Source: Patescibacteria group bacterium (lineage in GTDB: Bacteria > Patescibacteriota > Minisyncoccia > Portnoybacterales > GWB1-42-6). Taken from it: a stretch of DNA of 26,522 bases. The position numbers and the translations under genes are program-made. The stretch covers positions 1-26,522 of the forward strand of contig JAHIST010000082.1 in NCBI GenBank assembly GCA_018818145.1, given 5' to 3'. Each line of letters begins with the position of its first letter. Position 1 is the stretch's first letter. Below, in pieces: positions 6,367 through 12,617 of the stretch. The notes under the pieces are model-generated. The model ran no database searches, was not told the DNA's origin, and worked only from the letters and a program-made list of their open reading frames with translations.

Positions 6367-7758
6367 ATGGCAAAATTTTTAAAATTGGAAAAATTCTTTT
6401 TTTATTCGCTGGTTTTTTTACTATTTTTTCAGGGTCGCTTTATTCTTCGCGCTTTCAGGCCGGAGTTCAACGAATGGACTTCGGCTTATCTCTATTTAAC
6501 CGACCTTTTAATTGCGGCGGTTATCTTTTTGTGGCTGATTCGGATTTTAAGGAAGCACGCGGCAATAAAAGTCGGAAAAACAGAAATTGCGTTTTTTGTT
6601 TTTTTAGGCATCAGCGGTTTGTCGTTGGCAGTATCAAATAATTTTTGGTTAAGTCTTTATGGGTTTGTAAAACTGGTGGAATTTGGTGCTTTATTTTTAT
6701 ACGTAAAAAATAATTTTGCGCAGCTGTTTAATTTAACCAGGTTTTGGCAAATTTTTGTCGCCAGCGCTTCTCTGCAAAGCGTCGTCGCCATCTGGCAATT
6801 TTTTGGGCAAAAAAGCCTGGGAATAAAATATCTGGAAAGCCCGCTGGCTCCAAATCTCGCCGGCGTGGCTAAAGTCGTTGTCAGCGGCCAAAACTATATC
6901 CGCGCCTACGGCTTGATGCCGCACCCAAATATTCTGGCGGCGGTCTTGATTCTGGCGATTTTTGGTGTAGCTTATTTGTTTATAAAAAATTATCAGGCAT
7001 CAAAAAACTGGCATAAAATAATTTATGGCGTTGCGTTAGTTTTAATATTAGTCGCTTTATTTTTTACTTTTTCGCGCGCAATAACCGCGGTCGGACTGGC
7101 GTTATTGATTATTTGGCTATCCGCTCTTTTTTGGCGGCCCGCCTGCCGGCGAGGCAGGCAAAAAGAATCCCGTCGCCCGATTGTAATTTTTATTGTTTTA
7201 CTGTTTACTGTTTACTGTTTACTGCTAATTGTTTATTGGCCCCATGTCTTGGCCCGTTATGATTTAAATGCCGTCGGCCAGAGCCAAGCTTTTGACTTGC
7301 GGGTTTATTATAATAATGTTGCTTTGGATTTTATTAAAAGTAGTCCGATTTTTGGCATCGGGCAGGGCAATTTTGTCTGGGCAAATAGTAATTTAGGTTT
7401 GCTTGAAAGCTGGATGTATCAGCCAACGCACAATATTTATCTTTTGATCGCCGCCGAAACCGGCCTGCTGGGCCTGCTTGCCTTTTTAGCTTTTTTATTT
7501 TTTACTTTAAAGAGCGCCTGGAAGAATAAAGATGATTTATCAGCAAGTTGTTTATTGTTTATTGTTTATTGTTTATTGTTAATAGGCTTCATTGACCATT
7601 TCTGGTGGGATATTCAGCAAGGACAGATTATGTTTTGGTTGTTTTTGGGAATCTTGGCCGCGATTAGTCATCCTGAGCGGAGCGAAGGATCTCTCGCGAA
7701 TGCGAGCAAAATTAGCCCCCATAGCTTAACGGACAAAGCGCGACCCTCCGGAGGTTGA
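6367..7758 (+). CDS. O-antigen ligase/polymerase-like membrane protein (Wzy/WaaL family)
   Basis: This 463-residue polytopic protein (about 10-11 TM segments) has the O-antigen ligase signature: a long periplasmic loop with the region around GIGQGNFVW and QPTHNIYLLIAAETGLLGLLAF near residues 335-380. Such proteins transfer or polymerise lipid-linked glycans at the outer face of the membrane. Three oddities are directly visible. A palindrome (7139-7162) is translated in frame as RPACRRGRQ. Two tracts of heptanucleotide tandem repeats (about 7201-7235 and 7548-7582) encode the near-identical VYCLLLI stretches. From residue 434 the frame enters a repeat (SHPERSEGS) and then runs through the first 44 nt of a tRNA-Arg gene before TGA. 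The natural C-terminus is probably near residue 433. It is adjacent to the permease with no gap. Confidence 0.85.
   Translation: MAKFLKLEKFFFYSLVFLLFFQGRFILRAFRPEFNEWTSAYLYLTDLLIAAVIFLWLIRILRKHAAIKVGKTEIAFFVFLGISGLSLAVSNNFWLSLYGFVKLVEFGALFLYVKNNFAQLFNLTRFWQIFVASASLQSVVAIWQFFGQKSLGIKYLESPLAPNLAGVAKVVVSGQNYIRAYGLMPHPNILAAVLILAIFGVAYLFIKNYQASKNWHKIIYGVALVLILVALFFTFSRAITAVGLALLIIWLSALFWRPACRRGRQKESRRPIVIFIVLLFTVYCLLLIVYWPHVLARYDLNAVGQSQAFDLRVYYNNVALDFIKSSPIFGIGQGNFVWANSNLGLLESWMYQPTHNIYLLIAAETGLLGLLAFLAFLFFTLKSAWKNKDDLSASCLLFIVYCLLLIGFIDHFWWDIQQGQIMFWLFLGILAAISHPERSEGSLANASKISPHSLTDKARPSGG
7139..7162. repeat. In-frame palindrome inside the O-antigen-ligase-like gene
   Basis: GCCTGCC (7141-7147) and GGCAGGC (7153-7159) pair around GGCGA. 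Translation adds RPACRRGRQ, a polar island within an otherwise membrane-type sequence. It looks like a small palindromic element that inserted without breaking the frame. Confidence 0.6.
7192..7235 (+). repeat. Heptanucleotide tandem repeat CTGTTTA (3 exact, about 5 total)
   Basis: Three consecutive perfect CTGTTTA units (7201-7221) are followed by CTGCTAA and TTGTTTA, and preceded by a near-copy. Units of 7 nt change the reading frame when gained or lost. Confidence 0.75.
7548..7582 (+). repeat. Heptanucleotide tandem repeat TTGTTTA (4 exact plus a variant)
   Basis: Four perfect TTGTTTA units (7548-7575) are followed by TTGTTAA (7576-7582), inside the same open frame as the CTGTTTA tract 350 nt upstream. 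Confidence 0.8.
7666..7706. repeat. HPERSEGS-type palindromic repeat fused to the ligase 3' end
   Basis: ATCCT (7671-7675) and AGGAT (7686-7690) pair around GAGCGGAGCGA, and a second hairpin CTCGC-GAAT-GCGAG (7693-7706) follows. Translated in the ligase frame it gives SHPERSEGS, a peptide familiar from repeat-derived gene ends in many genomes. Confidence 0.6.
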
Positions 7759-7786
7759 AATCTCCGTTCGATTCGGAGTGGGGGCA
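7715..7786 (+). tRNA. tRNA-Arg (anticodon CCG)
   Basis: A 72-nt cloverleaf. Acceptor GCCCCCA/TGGGGGC (7715-7721/7779-7785) is perfectly paired; D arm GCTT/AAGC; anticodon arm CGACC/GGTTG (7741-7745/7753-7757, with one G-U) and loop CTCCGGA giving anticodon CCG (7748-7750, reads CGG). The short variable loop is AAAT. The T arm is CTCCG/CGGAG with loop TTCGATT. Discriminator A, and CCA is not encoded. The first 44 nt overlap the tail of the ligase ORF. ArgRS is encoded in the same window, and the tRNA marks the left edge of the accessory island. Confidence 0.93.
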
Positions 7787-7798
7787 CAAAAAATATTA

Positions 7799-7852
7799 GG
7801 TTCGATTCCTTCGGCCCTCGTAGCCTTGGCGAAGTGGGCCTGTCGGGGGCAC
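7799..7852 (+). other. Possible 3' fragment of a second tRNA, split by a palindrome
   Basis: AGGTTCGATTCCT (7799-7811) is a T-arm-like sequence, and GTCGGGGGCAC (about 7842-7852) looks like a tRNA 3' acceptor strand. Between them lies a GGCCC...GGGCC palindrome around CGTAGCCTTGGCGAAG. Rejoined, the pieces would read like the end of a tRNA gene. No matching 5' half is visible. Confidence 0.3.
7814..7841. repeat. Palindrome GGCCC...GGGCC around CGTAGCCTTGGCGAAG
   Basis: Inverted repeat with arms GGCCC/GGGCC and an inner imperfect GCC/GGC stem, immediately downstream of the tRNA. It belongs to the same class of short GC-rich palindromes seen elsewhere in the window. Confidence 0.5.
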
Positions 7853-7870
7853 ACAGAGACCCGAGATATT

Positions 7871-7909
7871 AAATGCTTCAATCAGCGTCTGAAGCATTTA
7901 GGGGTTTTT
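7871..7909 (+). terminator. Hairpin plus T-run; left copy of the island-flanking 28-nt repeat
   Basis: AATGCTTCA (7872-7880) and TGAAGCATT (7890-7898) form a 9-bp stem followed by AGGGGTTTTTG, so it can act as a terminator after the tRNA. The 28-nt segment 7871-7898 recurs with one mismatch at 15428-15455, at the other end of the accessory island. Confidence 0.6.
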
Positions 7910-7932
7910 GCCGAATGTATCAAAAAGCGTGG

Positions 7933-7938
7933 TAAAAT
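7933..7938 (+). promoter_or_regulatory. -10 box 6 nt before the radC ATG (leaderless type)
   Basis: TAAAAT lies at 7933-7938 and ATG begins at 7945, so a normal initiation point would fall on or next to the start codon. The -35 is weak (TTGCCG 7908-7913, spacing 19). No Shine-Dalgarno sequence is present. Confidence 0.45.
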
Positions 7939-7944
7939 GAGAGT

Positions 7945-8628
7945 ATGAAACAGTCATTTACTATTCATGATTTACCAAAAGAGGAGCGTCCGCGCGAGCG
8001 ATTGGTTAAGTTTGGCGAACAAGCCCTTTCAGCCCAAGAATTATTACAGCTTATTTTAGGACGCGGTATCGCCGGCGAATCGGTGGTAGTGACGGCGCAA
8101 AAACTACTATCGCAATTTGGCAGTCTTCAGAAATTAGCCGAAGCAAGTATTGAGGAGCTGTCTTTAATCAAAGGAATCGGATTAGCCAAAGCCTCTCAAA
8201 TAAAAGCGGCATTTGAAATTGGCCGCCGAATTTCTACACAAATTCAACCTTACAAAAGTAAAGAATTAATTGATCCTGAAAAAGTATTTAAACTTGTTAA
8301 AAATAGACTCAAGGACTACACCAAAGAACATTTTTATTTGATTGCTTTAGACAGCCGCAATTGGTCAATCCATGAAGTTTCGTTGGGCACTCTCAACGCC
8401 AACCTTGTTCATCCACGGGAAGCTTTTGCCGAAGCAATTAAAAGCAAAGCCGCCTCGGTAATTTTTGCGCACAACCATCCTTCCGGCGATCCCGAACCAT
8501 CAGAAGACGATTTAAAAATCACCAAGCGCCTTGTTGAAGCTGGCAAAATAATAGGTATAGATGTTTTAGACCATATAATAATTACCAAAAATAAAGTATT
8601 TAGTTTTAAAGAACAAAAACTGATTTAG
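7945..8628 (+). CDS. radC: RadC family JAMM/MPN+ domain protein
   Basis: This 227-aa full-length RadC has the N-terminal motif LPKEERPRERL, a helix-hairpin-helix region (LSLIKGIGLAKASQIKAAFEIGRR, about 72-94) and a C-terminal JAMM domain with HNHPSGDPEPSEDD (H176, H178, D189), the putative zinc site with an upstream Glu. RadC proteins were named as DNA-repair factors, but their biochemical role remains unsettled. They are common on mobile and defence islands, which fits the toxin-antitoxin and Type III RM neighbours. The gene appears to be transcribed from a -10 box lying 6 nt upstream. Confidence 0.93.
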   Translation: MKQSFTIHDLPKEERPRERLVKFGEQALSAQELLQLILGRGIAGESVVVTAQKLLSQFGSLQKLAEASIEELSLIKGIGLAKASQIKAAFEIGRRISTQIQPYKSKELIDPEKVFKLVKNRLKDYTKEHFYLIALDSRNWSIHEVSLGTLNANLVHPREAFAEAIKSKAASVIFAHNHPSGDPEPSEDDLKITKRLVEAGKIIGIDVLDHIIITKNKVFSFKEQKLI

Positions 8629-8631
8629 CTA

Positions 8632-8667
8632 TTGACAAGTTATTCCAATGTACGCTATTATGTACAT
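8632..8667 (+). promoter_or_regulatory. Promoter with palindromic operator for the toxin-antitoxin pair
   Basis: TTGACA (8632-8637), an 18-nt spacer and TATTAT (8656-8661) form a good sigma-70-type promoter. ATGTAC (8648-8653) and GTACAT (8662-8667) are an inverted repeat spanning the -10, a plausible site for autorepression by the antitoxin as is usual for type II modules. Confidence 0.7.
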
Positions 8668-8680
8668 ATAAGCAGAAACA

Positions 8681-8754
8681 AAATCCACCCCATCCCTCCT
8701 TTTATAAAGGAGGGAGTTTCCTCTCTTTGAAAAAGGGAGGGTAGGAGGGATTTT
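8681..8754. repeat. Palindromic repeat in the toxin-antitoxin leader
   Basis: AAATCCACCCCATCCCTCCT (8681-8700) and AAAAGGGAGGGTAGGAGGGA (8731-8750) are imperfect inverted repeats, with a second hairpin CCCTCCTTT/AAAGGAGGG nested on the left side. It lies between the promoter and the antitoxin ATG and would form a stable structure in the leader. Confidence 0.6.
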
Positions 8755-8760
8755 AAATAT

Positions 8761-9114
8761 ATGACTCACAAAAACATCATTCCCATTTCCGAGGCGCGCA
8801 AAAATATCTTCAAAATCGCCGAGGAAGTGCAAAAACCGAGTAAATACTATACTTTGACCGAAAAAGGCCGGCCCAAGGTTGTTTTAATGTCCGCCGAGGA
8901 ATTTGAGTCCTGGCGCGAAACAATGGAAATAATGCGGGAAATCCCGGATTTAAATGAGCGTATAAAAAAAGCCGAAGAAGAATTTAAAAGAGGCGATTAT
9001 ATAACCCTAAATGAACTTTTGGCAAAAAAGGGTTATGTTTTAGCCGATAAGGGCAAGAAAAAATATGGCGTACAAACTGGTCATTCCAAAAAGAGTTCAA
9101 AAAGAATTAGATAA
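8761..9114 (+). CDS. Phd/YefM-type antitoxin
   Basis: This 117-aa protein has the N-terminal Phd/YefM DNA-binding fold: IPISEARKNIFKIAEEVQ, then YYTLTEKGRPKVVLMSAEEFESW, with a C-terminal helical region (about 55-85) expected to wrap and neutralise the toxin. Antitoxins of this type neutralise the partner and autorepress their promoter; the palindrome at 8648-8667 is a candidate operator. The last 16 codons overlap the toxin start by 50 nt in another frame, giving a basic tail (KKSSKRIR) whose value is doubtful. No Shine-Dalgarno sequence is evident. Confidence 0.85.
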   Translation: MTHKNIIPISEARKNIFKIAEEVQKPSKYYTLTEKGRPKVVLMSAEEFESWRETMEIMREIPDLNERIKKAEEEFKRGDYITLNELLAKKGYVLADKGKKKYGVQTGHSKKSSKRIR

Positions 9115-9316
9115 AATTGACAGTCGTTATCAGCCAAGAATTTCAGCCGCCTTGGTTAATCTCGCTGACGATCCATATTTGGGCAAAAAATTGGAAGGAG
9201 AATATAAAAAATGGCGTTCTTACGCGGTTTGGCCGTATCGCATTGTTTATAAAATCAAAAAGCGCGAATTAATTGTGCTTATCATCACCATAACCCACCG
9301 GCAGGGGGTTTATTAA
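9065..9316 (+). CDS. RelE/ParE-family toxin
   Basis: This 83-aa protein is of typical RelE/ParE size and pattern: YKLVIPKRVQKELDKI at the start, DDPYLGKKLEGEYKKWRSYAVWPYRIVYKI in the middle (the conserved Arg-Tyr-Arg-Ile-Val-Tyr strand), and LIVLIITITHRQGVY at the end, where the His-Arg-x-x-Val-Tyr motif is characteristic. RelE members cleave mRNA on the ribosome and ParE members poison gyrase. The sequence alone does not decide between them. ATG 9065 overlaps the antitoxin by 50 nt, consistent with coupled translation. Confidence 0.85.
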   Translation: MAYKLVIPKRVQKELDKIDSRYQPRISAALVNLADDPYLGKKLEGEYKKWRSYAVWPYRIVYKIKKRELIVLIITITHRQGVY

Positions 9317-9320
9317 ATTC

Positions 9321-9770
9321 ATGCAAATAGATTTAAACAGAGAACAATTTTTAGCGCTGGTGCGCTATCTGGCAAGCGCTGGCTATATTTATGGCCTTTT
9401 GGGCGATATAGTTGATGATAAATTCAAAAAACAATCCGACGAGACAGATGAATTAGAAAATTATCTTTTGCGATATGCGAAAGATTTTGACTGCGAAAAA
9501 ATTGTTGATGAATTTGAAGGAAAAAAATTTTTGTCGGAAAAAGAAAATGATAAAATTTTAGATGATATTTCTGAATATGACGAGTACGCTTTTTGGAGTG
9601 AATTAGCAAATCGTTTGGCCAAAAGAGATTTTTTCAGGACGCATAGCCAGCAGGAGATAGAAAAAATGGATGATTTTGAAATTATGCATAAACAGGCAGA
9701 GATAGAGGATAAATATTGGGAGGAGCTGGAGAAAAAGGGGATAGAAAAATTTGAGCTCAGAAGCTATTAA
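9321..9770 (+). CDS. Acidic hypothetical protein at the head of the Type III RM locus
   Basis: This 149-aa soluble protein has no motif I recognise. It is strongly acidic (39 Asp/Glu against 23 Lys/Arg) and mostly helical, with many aromatic residues (SEYDEYAFWSELANRL, DKYWEELEKKGIEKF). It starts 4 nt after the toxin stop and ends 25 nt before mod, whose promoter lies partly inside its last codons. The position fits either a third partner of the toxin-antitoxin operon or an RM accessory. Acidity might suggest a DNA-mimic or inhibitor role, but that is speculation. Confidence 0.7.
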   Translation: MQIDLNREQFLALVRYLASAGYIYGLLGDIVDDKFKKQSDETDELENYLLRYAKDFDCEKIVDEFEGKKFLSEKENDKILDDISEYDEYAFWSELANRLAKRDFFRTHSQQEIEKMDDFEIMHKQAEIEDKYWEELEKKGIEKFELRSY

Positions 9771-9780
9771 AAGCTATAAT
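9751..9780 (+). promoter_or_regulatory. Candidate mod promoter
   Basis: TTGAGC (9751-9756), an 18-nt spacer and TATAAT (9775-9780). Transcription would start near 9787, leaving a leader of about 9 nt before ATG 9796 and no Shine-Dalgarno sequence. Confidence 0.5.
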
Positions 9781-9795
9781 TGAATCATAAAGTAT

Positions 9796-11373
9796 ATGCC
9801 TACATTAAATTGGATTGGAAAAGAGAAAATTTTAAACCACGATAAAGAGGTACCGTTTAGGTTGATGAAAAAGAATCAAAAATACTCGCTTGGAAAAAGC
9901 GAGAATTTAATTTTGGAGGGAGATAATTTAGAGGCATTAAAGGCGTTGATGCCTTTTTATTATGGAAAAATTAAGTGCATTTACATTGATCCTCCATATA
10001 ACACTGGTAATGAAAAATGGGTTTATAACGACAAAGTAAATTCGCCGAAAATAAAAGAATGGCTGGGAAAAGTCGTGGGGCCGGAAGGTGATGATCTTTG
10101 CCGACATGACAAATGGCTTTGTATGATGTACCCGCGGCTGAGATTATTACGGGAATTATTGCGTGATGATGGTGTAATTTTTATTTCTATTGATGACAAT
10201 GAGCACTGTGATTTAAAAATGACAATGGACGAGATTTTTGGTATAGAAAATTTTATTGCATGTTTTATTTGGAAAAAGAAATCCGGCGGAGCTGCTGATG
10301 TTGGAGAAGTGGCAACCGATCATGAATATATTTTGCTGTATGGCAAAACTTCTGATCCAAAATTATTTTTAGACACGGAGGCAGAGGCAACAACAAGTTA
10401 CAATCTTGTGGATGAATATGGAAAAAAATACGGACTAGATCGATTAGACAAACAATCGCTTGGATATCAGAAAAGTCTTGATTACCCAATTATTGGTTCA
10501 GACGGCAGAGAATATATTGTCCAGCACAGAAATCAAAAAAATAAGATTGCTCGTTGGCGTTGGTCAAAGAATACTGTTACTGAAAGATACGATGAGTTAG
10601 TTTTTAAATGGCCGTATGTTTATACAAAAAATTATGAAAAAGATGATGGCATGAAACCACGCACACTTTTAGTTGATGAGCGTTTTGGCAGAACTAGGAC
10701 TGGGAAAACTGAACTCAAAGAAATTTTTGGAAGAATAGGAAAATTTGAACATCCAAAACCATCAAAACTTATAAAGCATCTGCTCTCATTATCAACAGAT
10801 AAAAAAGATTTAGTTCTTGATTCCTTTGCTGGCTCCGGCACGACCGGTCATGCGGTTTTGGATCTGAATAAGGAAGACGGCGGAAATAGGAAGTTTATTT
10901 TGATTGAAATGGAAAAGAATATTGCGAAAAATATCACGGCGGAGAGAGTTAAAAGAGTGGCGCGGGGGTATTCGTATAAAACCAGTAATGGTAAGGCGGT
11001 GAAAGTCGCGGGGTTGGGCGGCGGGTTTGAATATGTGGAGTTAGGTGAGCCGTTATTTGATAAAGATGGGACGATCAATAAATCAGTCAGTTTTGAAGAT
11101 ATGGCGCGGTATGTTTATTTTACCGAAACGCGCACCAATCTGGAAAAGAAAAATATCAAAGGAAACTATTTGGGAGAATTTAACGGCAATCATTATTTTT
11201 TGCTTTTTGACGGCATCGGTAAAAATATTTTGGATAGAAATTTTTTGAGAGAACTAAAGGGCAAAGATGGTCGCAAAATAATTTATGCGGATAAATGTTT
11301 GCTGGACGAAGAAGCATTAGAAAAGAACCAAATCATTTTTAAGCAAATTCCGTACGCGGTGAAAGTTTACTAA
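9796..11373 (+). CDS. Type III restriction-modification methyltransferase subunit (Mod)
   Basis: This 525-aa DNA methyltransferase of the beta arrangement has catalytic motif IV DPPYNTG at residues 65-71 preceding the SAM-binding motif I DSFAGSGTTGHAVLDLN at about 341-357. DPPY-type enzymes methylate an exocyclic amino group; for Type III Mod this is normally N6-adenine. The segment between the motifs (about 150-330) is the usual target-recognition region, and its lower similarity to anything familiar is expected. The N-terminus (NLILEGDNLEALKALMPFYYGKIKCIYID) matches the family. Length is slightly short for Mod but complete. Mod, an intervening TM protein, DUF3800 and Res form one locus, and Mod also supplies sequence recognition to Res. 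Confidence 0.93.
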   Translation: MPTLNWIGKEKILNHDKEVPFRLMKKNQKYSLGKSENLILEGDNLEALKALMPFYYGKIKCIYIDPPYNTGNEKWVYNDKVNSPKIKEWLGKVVGPEGDDLCRHDKWLCMMYPRLRLLRELLRDDGVIFISIDDNEHCDLKMTMDEIFGIENFIACFIWKKKSGGAADVGEVATDHEYILLYGKTSDPKLFLDTEAEATTSYNLVDEYGKKYGLDRLDKQSLGYQKSLDYPIIGSDGREYIVQHRNQKNKIARWRWSKNTVTERYDELVFKWPYVYTKNYEKDDGMKPRTLLVDERFGRTRTGKTELKEIFGRIGKFEHPKPSKLIKHLLSLSTDKKDLVLDSFAGSGTTGHAVLDLNKEDGGNRKFILIEMEKNIAKNITAERVKRVARGYSYKTSNGKAVKVAGLGGGFEYVELGEPLFDKDGTINKSVSFEDMARYVYFTETRTNLEKKNIKGNYLGEFNGNHYFLLFDGIGKNILDRNFLRELKGKDGRKIIYADKCLLDEEALEKNQIIFKQIPYAVKVY

Positions 11374-11374
11374 C

Positions 11375-11713
11375 ATGATTACTGAGAAAGAAAAAATAGC
11401 GATTCAAATTATATACAGGGAATATAAGAAGGATAAGAGTCCGGAAAAAATCTACATGGAGACAAACGAGTTACTAAAAAAATCCGGCGGGGGTCTGTCT
11501 TTACCCGATCTCCATGCTTTAATTTTGCACGGTAATTCTCAGTATATAGGGTTTCTAGATGTTGCAGGTAATAAGGTGAAGTTGAATCCAGTAGGAATTG
11601 CTTATATGGAAGCTAAACTGAAAAGAATTTTAACTACAATCGCTTTTTGGGTTTTTGGTGTAGCTGCTATTATTGCGGTGACATTTGCCGCACTTACTTA
11701 CTATTATAAATAA
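11375..11713 (+). CDS. Small protein with C-terminal TM helix inside the RM locus
   Basis: This 112-aa protein starts 1 nt after the mod stop (TAACATG), so it is almost certainly co-translated with it. Residues 1-85 are soluble with a pattern reminiscent of a small winged-helix domain (EKIAIQIIYREYKK, SLPDLHALIL, then NKVKLNPVGIAYMEAK). Residues about 87-109 (ILTTIAFWVFGVAAIIAVTF...) form one TM helix with a short cytoplasmic or external tail. No family is recognised. It could tether something to the membrane, or act as an effector that needs membrane insertion. Both are guesses from topology and position. Confidence 0.7.
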   Translation: MITEKEKIAIQIIYREYKKDKSPEKIYMETNELLKKSGGGLSLPDLHALILHGNSQYIGFLDVAGNKVKLNPVGIAYMEAKLKRILTTIAFWVFGVAAIIAVTFAALTYYYK

Positions 11714-11747
11714 TACGCAATTTAAAAATACCAACAAAAAATAATTT

Positions 11748-11753
11748 TAAAAT
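11748..11753 (+). promoter_or_regulatory. -10 box 6 nt before the DUF3800 gene ATG
   Basis: TAAAAT (11748-11753) ends 6 nt before ATG 11760, the same geometry as radC and the PP-loop ATPase gene. No good -35 was found, so confidence is limited. Confidence 0.35.
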
Positions 11754-11759
11754 ATAAGC

Positions 11760-12518
11760 ATGAGCGAAGAAAGTGATAATAAATATAGTTTCTTTTTAGA
11801 CGAAACGGGTGACCACGGACTGTCTTTTGTAGACAAAAATTTTCCACTATTTTTATTAGTTGGTTGTCTTTTTGAGCAAAAGGAATTAGCGCGAGTAGAA
11901 AATAAAATCAATGATTTTAAAATGGATTTTTTTAAAACCACCGAAGTCATTTTGCATTCGCGGGACATTAGAAAATGCGAGGGCGCTTTTCAGATTTTGT
12001 TTGATTTAAAAACCAAAGAGAGGTTTTATAATGAATTAAATGACATTATCGCGAACGCTAATTTTTCTATTATTGGAGCCGGTGTTAACAAAGAGGAACA
12101 TATTAAAAAATACGGCAAAGGAGCGAAAGATCCGTATGTTATTTCTTTGGGCTTTATTATAGAGCGGTTAATATTTTGTTTAGACGCAAAATCGTTTTCG
12201 GCTACCGTTGATATAAAAATTGAAAAACGGGGCAGAAAAGAGGATGGACAGTTATTGGACCAATATAATTCGATATTAGACAGAGGTACTTATTATGTAG
12301 AGTCGCACAGATTAAAAAATAAAATCGATAGTTTTGAATCTTTTTTAAAAAGAAATAATATTATTGGCCTGCAAGTTGCTGATTTGTGCGCTTATCCGGT
12401 GGCTCGGCATATTCTTAATCCAAAAGAACCATATATTCCATTTCAGATTATTGAAAAGAAGCTTTATTGCAGTAAAGACGGAAAATACGATGGGTATGGA
12501 TTAAAGATTTTTCCCTAA
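11760..12518 (+). CDS. DUF3800 family protein
   Basis: This 252-aa protein shows the DUF3800 hallmarks: an N-terminal strand with acidic pair (YSFFLDETGDHGLSF, about 9-23), HSRDIRK near residue 66, and a C-terminal GLQVADLCAYPVARHIL (about 199-215) whose Asp is the expected second acidic cluster. The family is thought to have an RNase H-like nuclease fold and is found repeatedly beside restriction-modification and other defence genes. That association is seen here between Mod and Res. Activity in this system is unproven. A convergent small RNA terminates 8-9 nt downstream. Confidence 0.88.
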   Translation: MSEESDNKYSFFLDETGDHGLSFVDKNFPLFLLVGCLFEQKELARVENKINDFKMDFFKTTEVILHSRDIRKCEGAFQILFDLKTKERFYNELNDIIANANFSIIGAGVNKEEHIKKYGKGAKDPYVISLGFIIERLIFCLDAKSFSATVDIKIEKRGRKEDGQLLDQYNSILDRGTYYVESHRLKNKIDSFESFLKRNNIIGLQVADLCAYPVARHILNPKEPYIPFQIIEKKLYCSKDGKYDGYGLKIFP

Positions 12519-12526
12519 GATAAAGC

Positions 12527-12576
12527 AAAAAGTCCCTTGCGGGACCCCTTACCGACCGGGAGACACCCCGATCCAT
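12527..12576 (-). ncRNA. Candidate small RNA opposite the Type III RM locus
   Basis: On the minus strand a short transcript unit is complete. The promoter at 12583-12610 is followed by a hairpin GATCGGG/CCCGGTC (12554-12573, with one G-U) and a terminator hairpin GTCCC-GCAA-GGGAC (12532-12545) ending in TTTTT (12531-12527). The RNA would be about 50 nt. A GNRA-type loop (GCAA) caps the second stem. A short frame beginning ATGGATCGG exists inside it, but there is no stop before the terminator, so coding is unlikely. It lies between the DUF3800 gene and res and runs against both. Function unknown. Confidence 0.55.
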
Positions 12577-12582
12577 GCTTTA

Positions 12583-12610
12583 ATTATATCATAAAGTTAT
12601 CCACAGTCAA
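12583..12610 (-). promoter_or_regulatory. Sigma-70-type promoter for the minus-strand small RNA
   Basis: Read on the minus strand: TTGACT (12610-12605), a 16-nt spacer and TATAAT (12588-12583). It fires away from the res start codon at 12618, and its -35 ends 7 nt before that ATG, so it may overlap the control region of res. Confidence 0.65.
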
Positions 12611-12617
12611 GACTTGT

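Noticed and set aside
7192..7582. Short repeated words as a CRISPR-like array
   Set aside because: The units are contiguous 7-mers with no spacers and lie inside an open frame.
12532..12545. Plus-strand terminator of the DUF3800 gene
   Set aside because: On plus the stem is followed by CCCTT and preceded by A-run. The T-run is on the minus strand, so it terminates minus-strand transcription.
12537..12617. Upstream start for Res adding 27 residues
   Set aside because: The extension is encoded by the terminator and hairpin of the minus-strand small RNA, contains low-plausibility sequence, and ATG 12618 gives a normal Res N-terminus.
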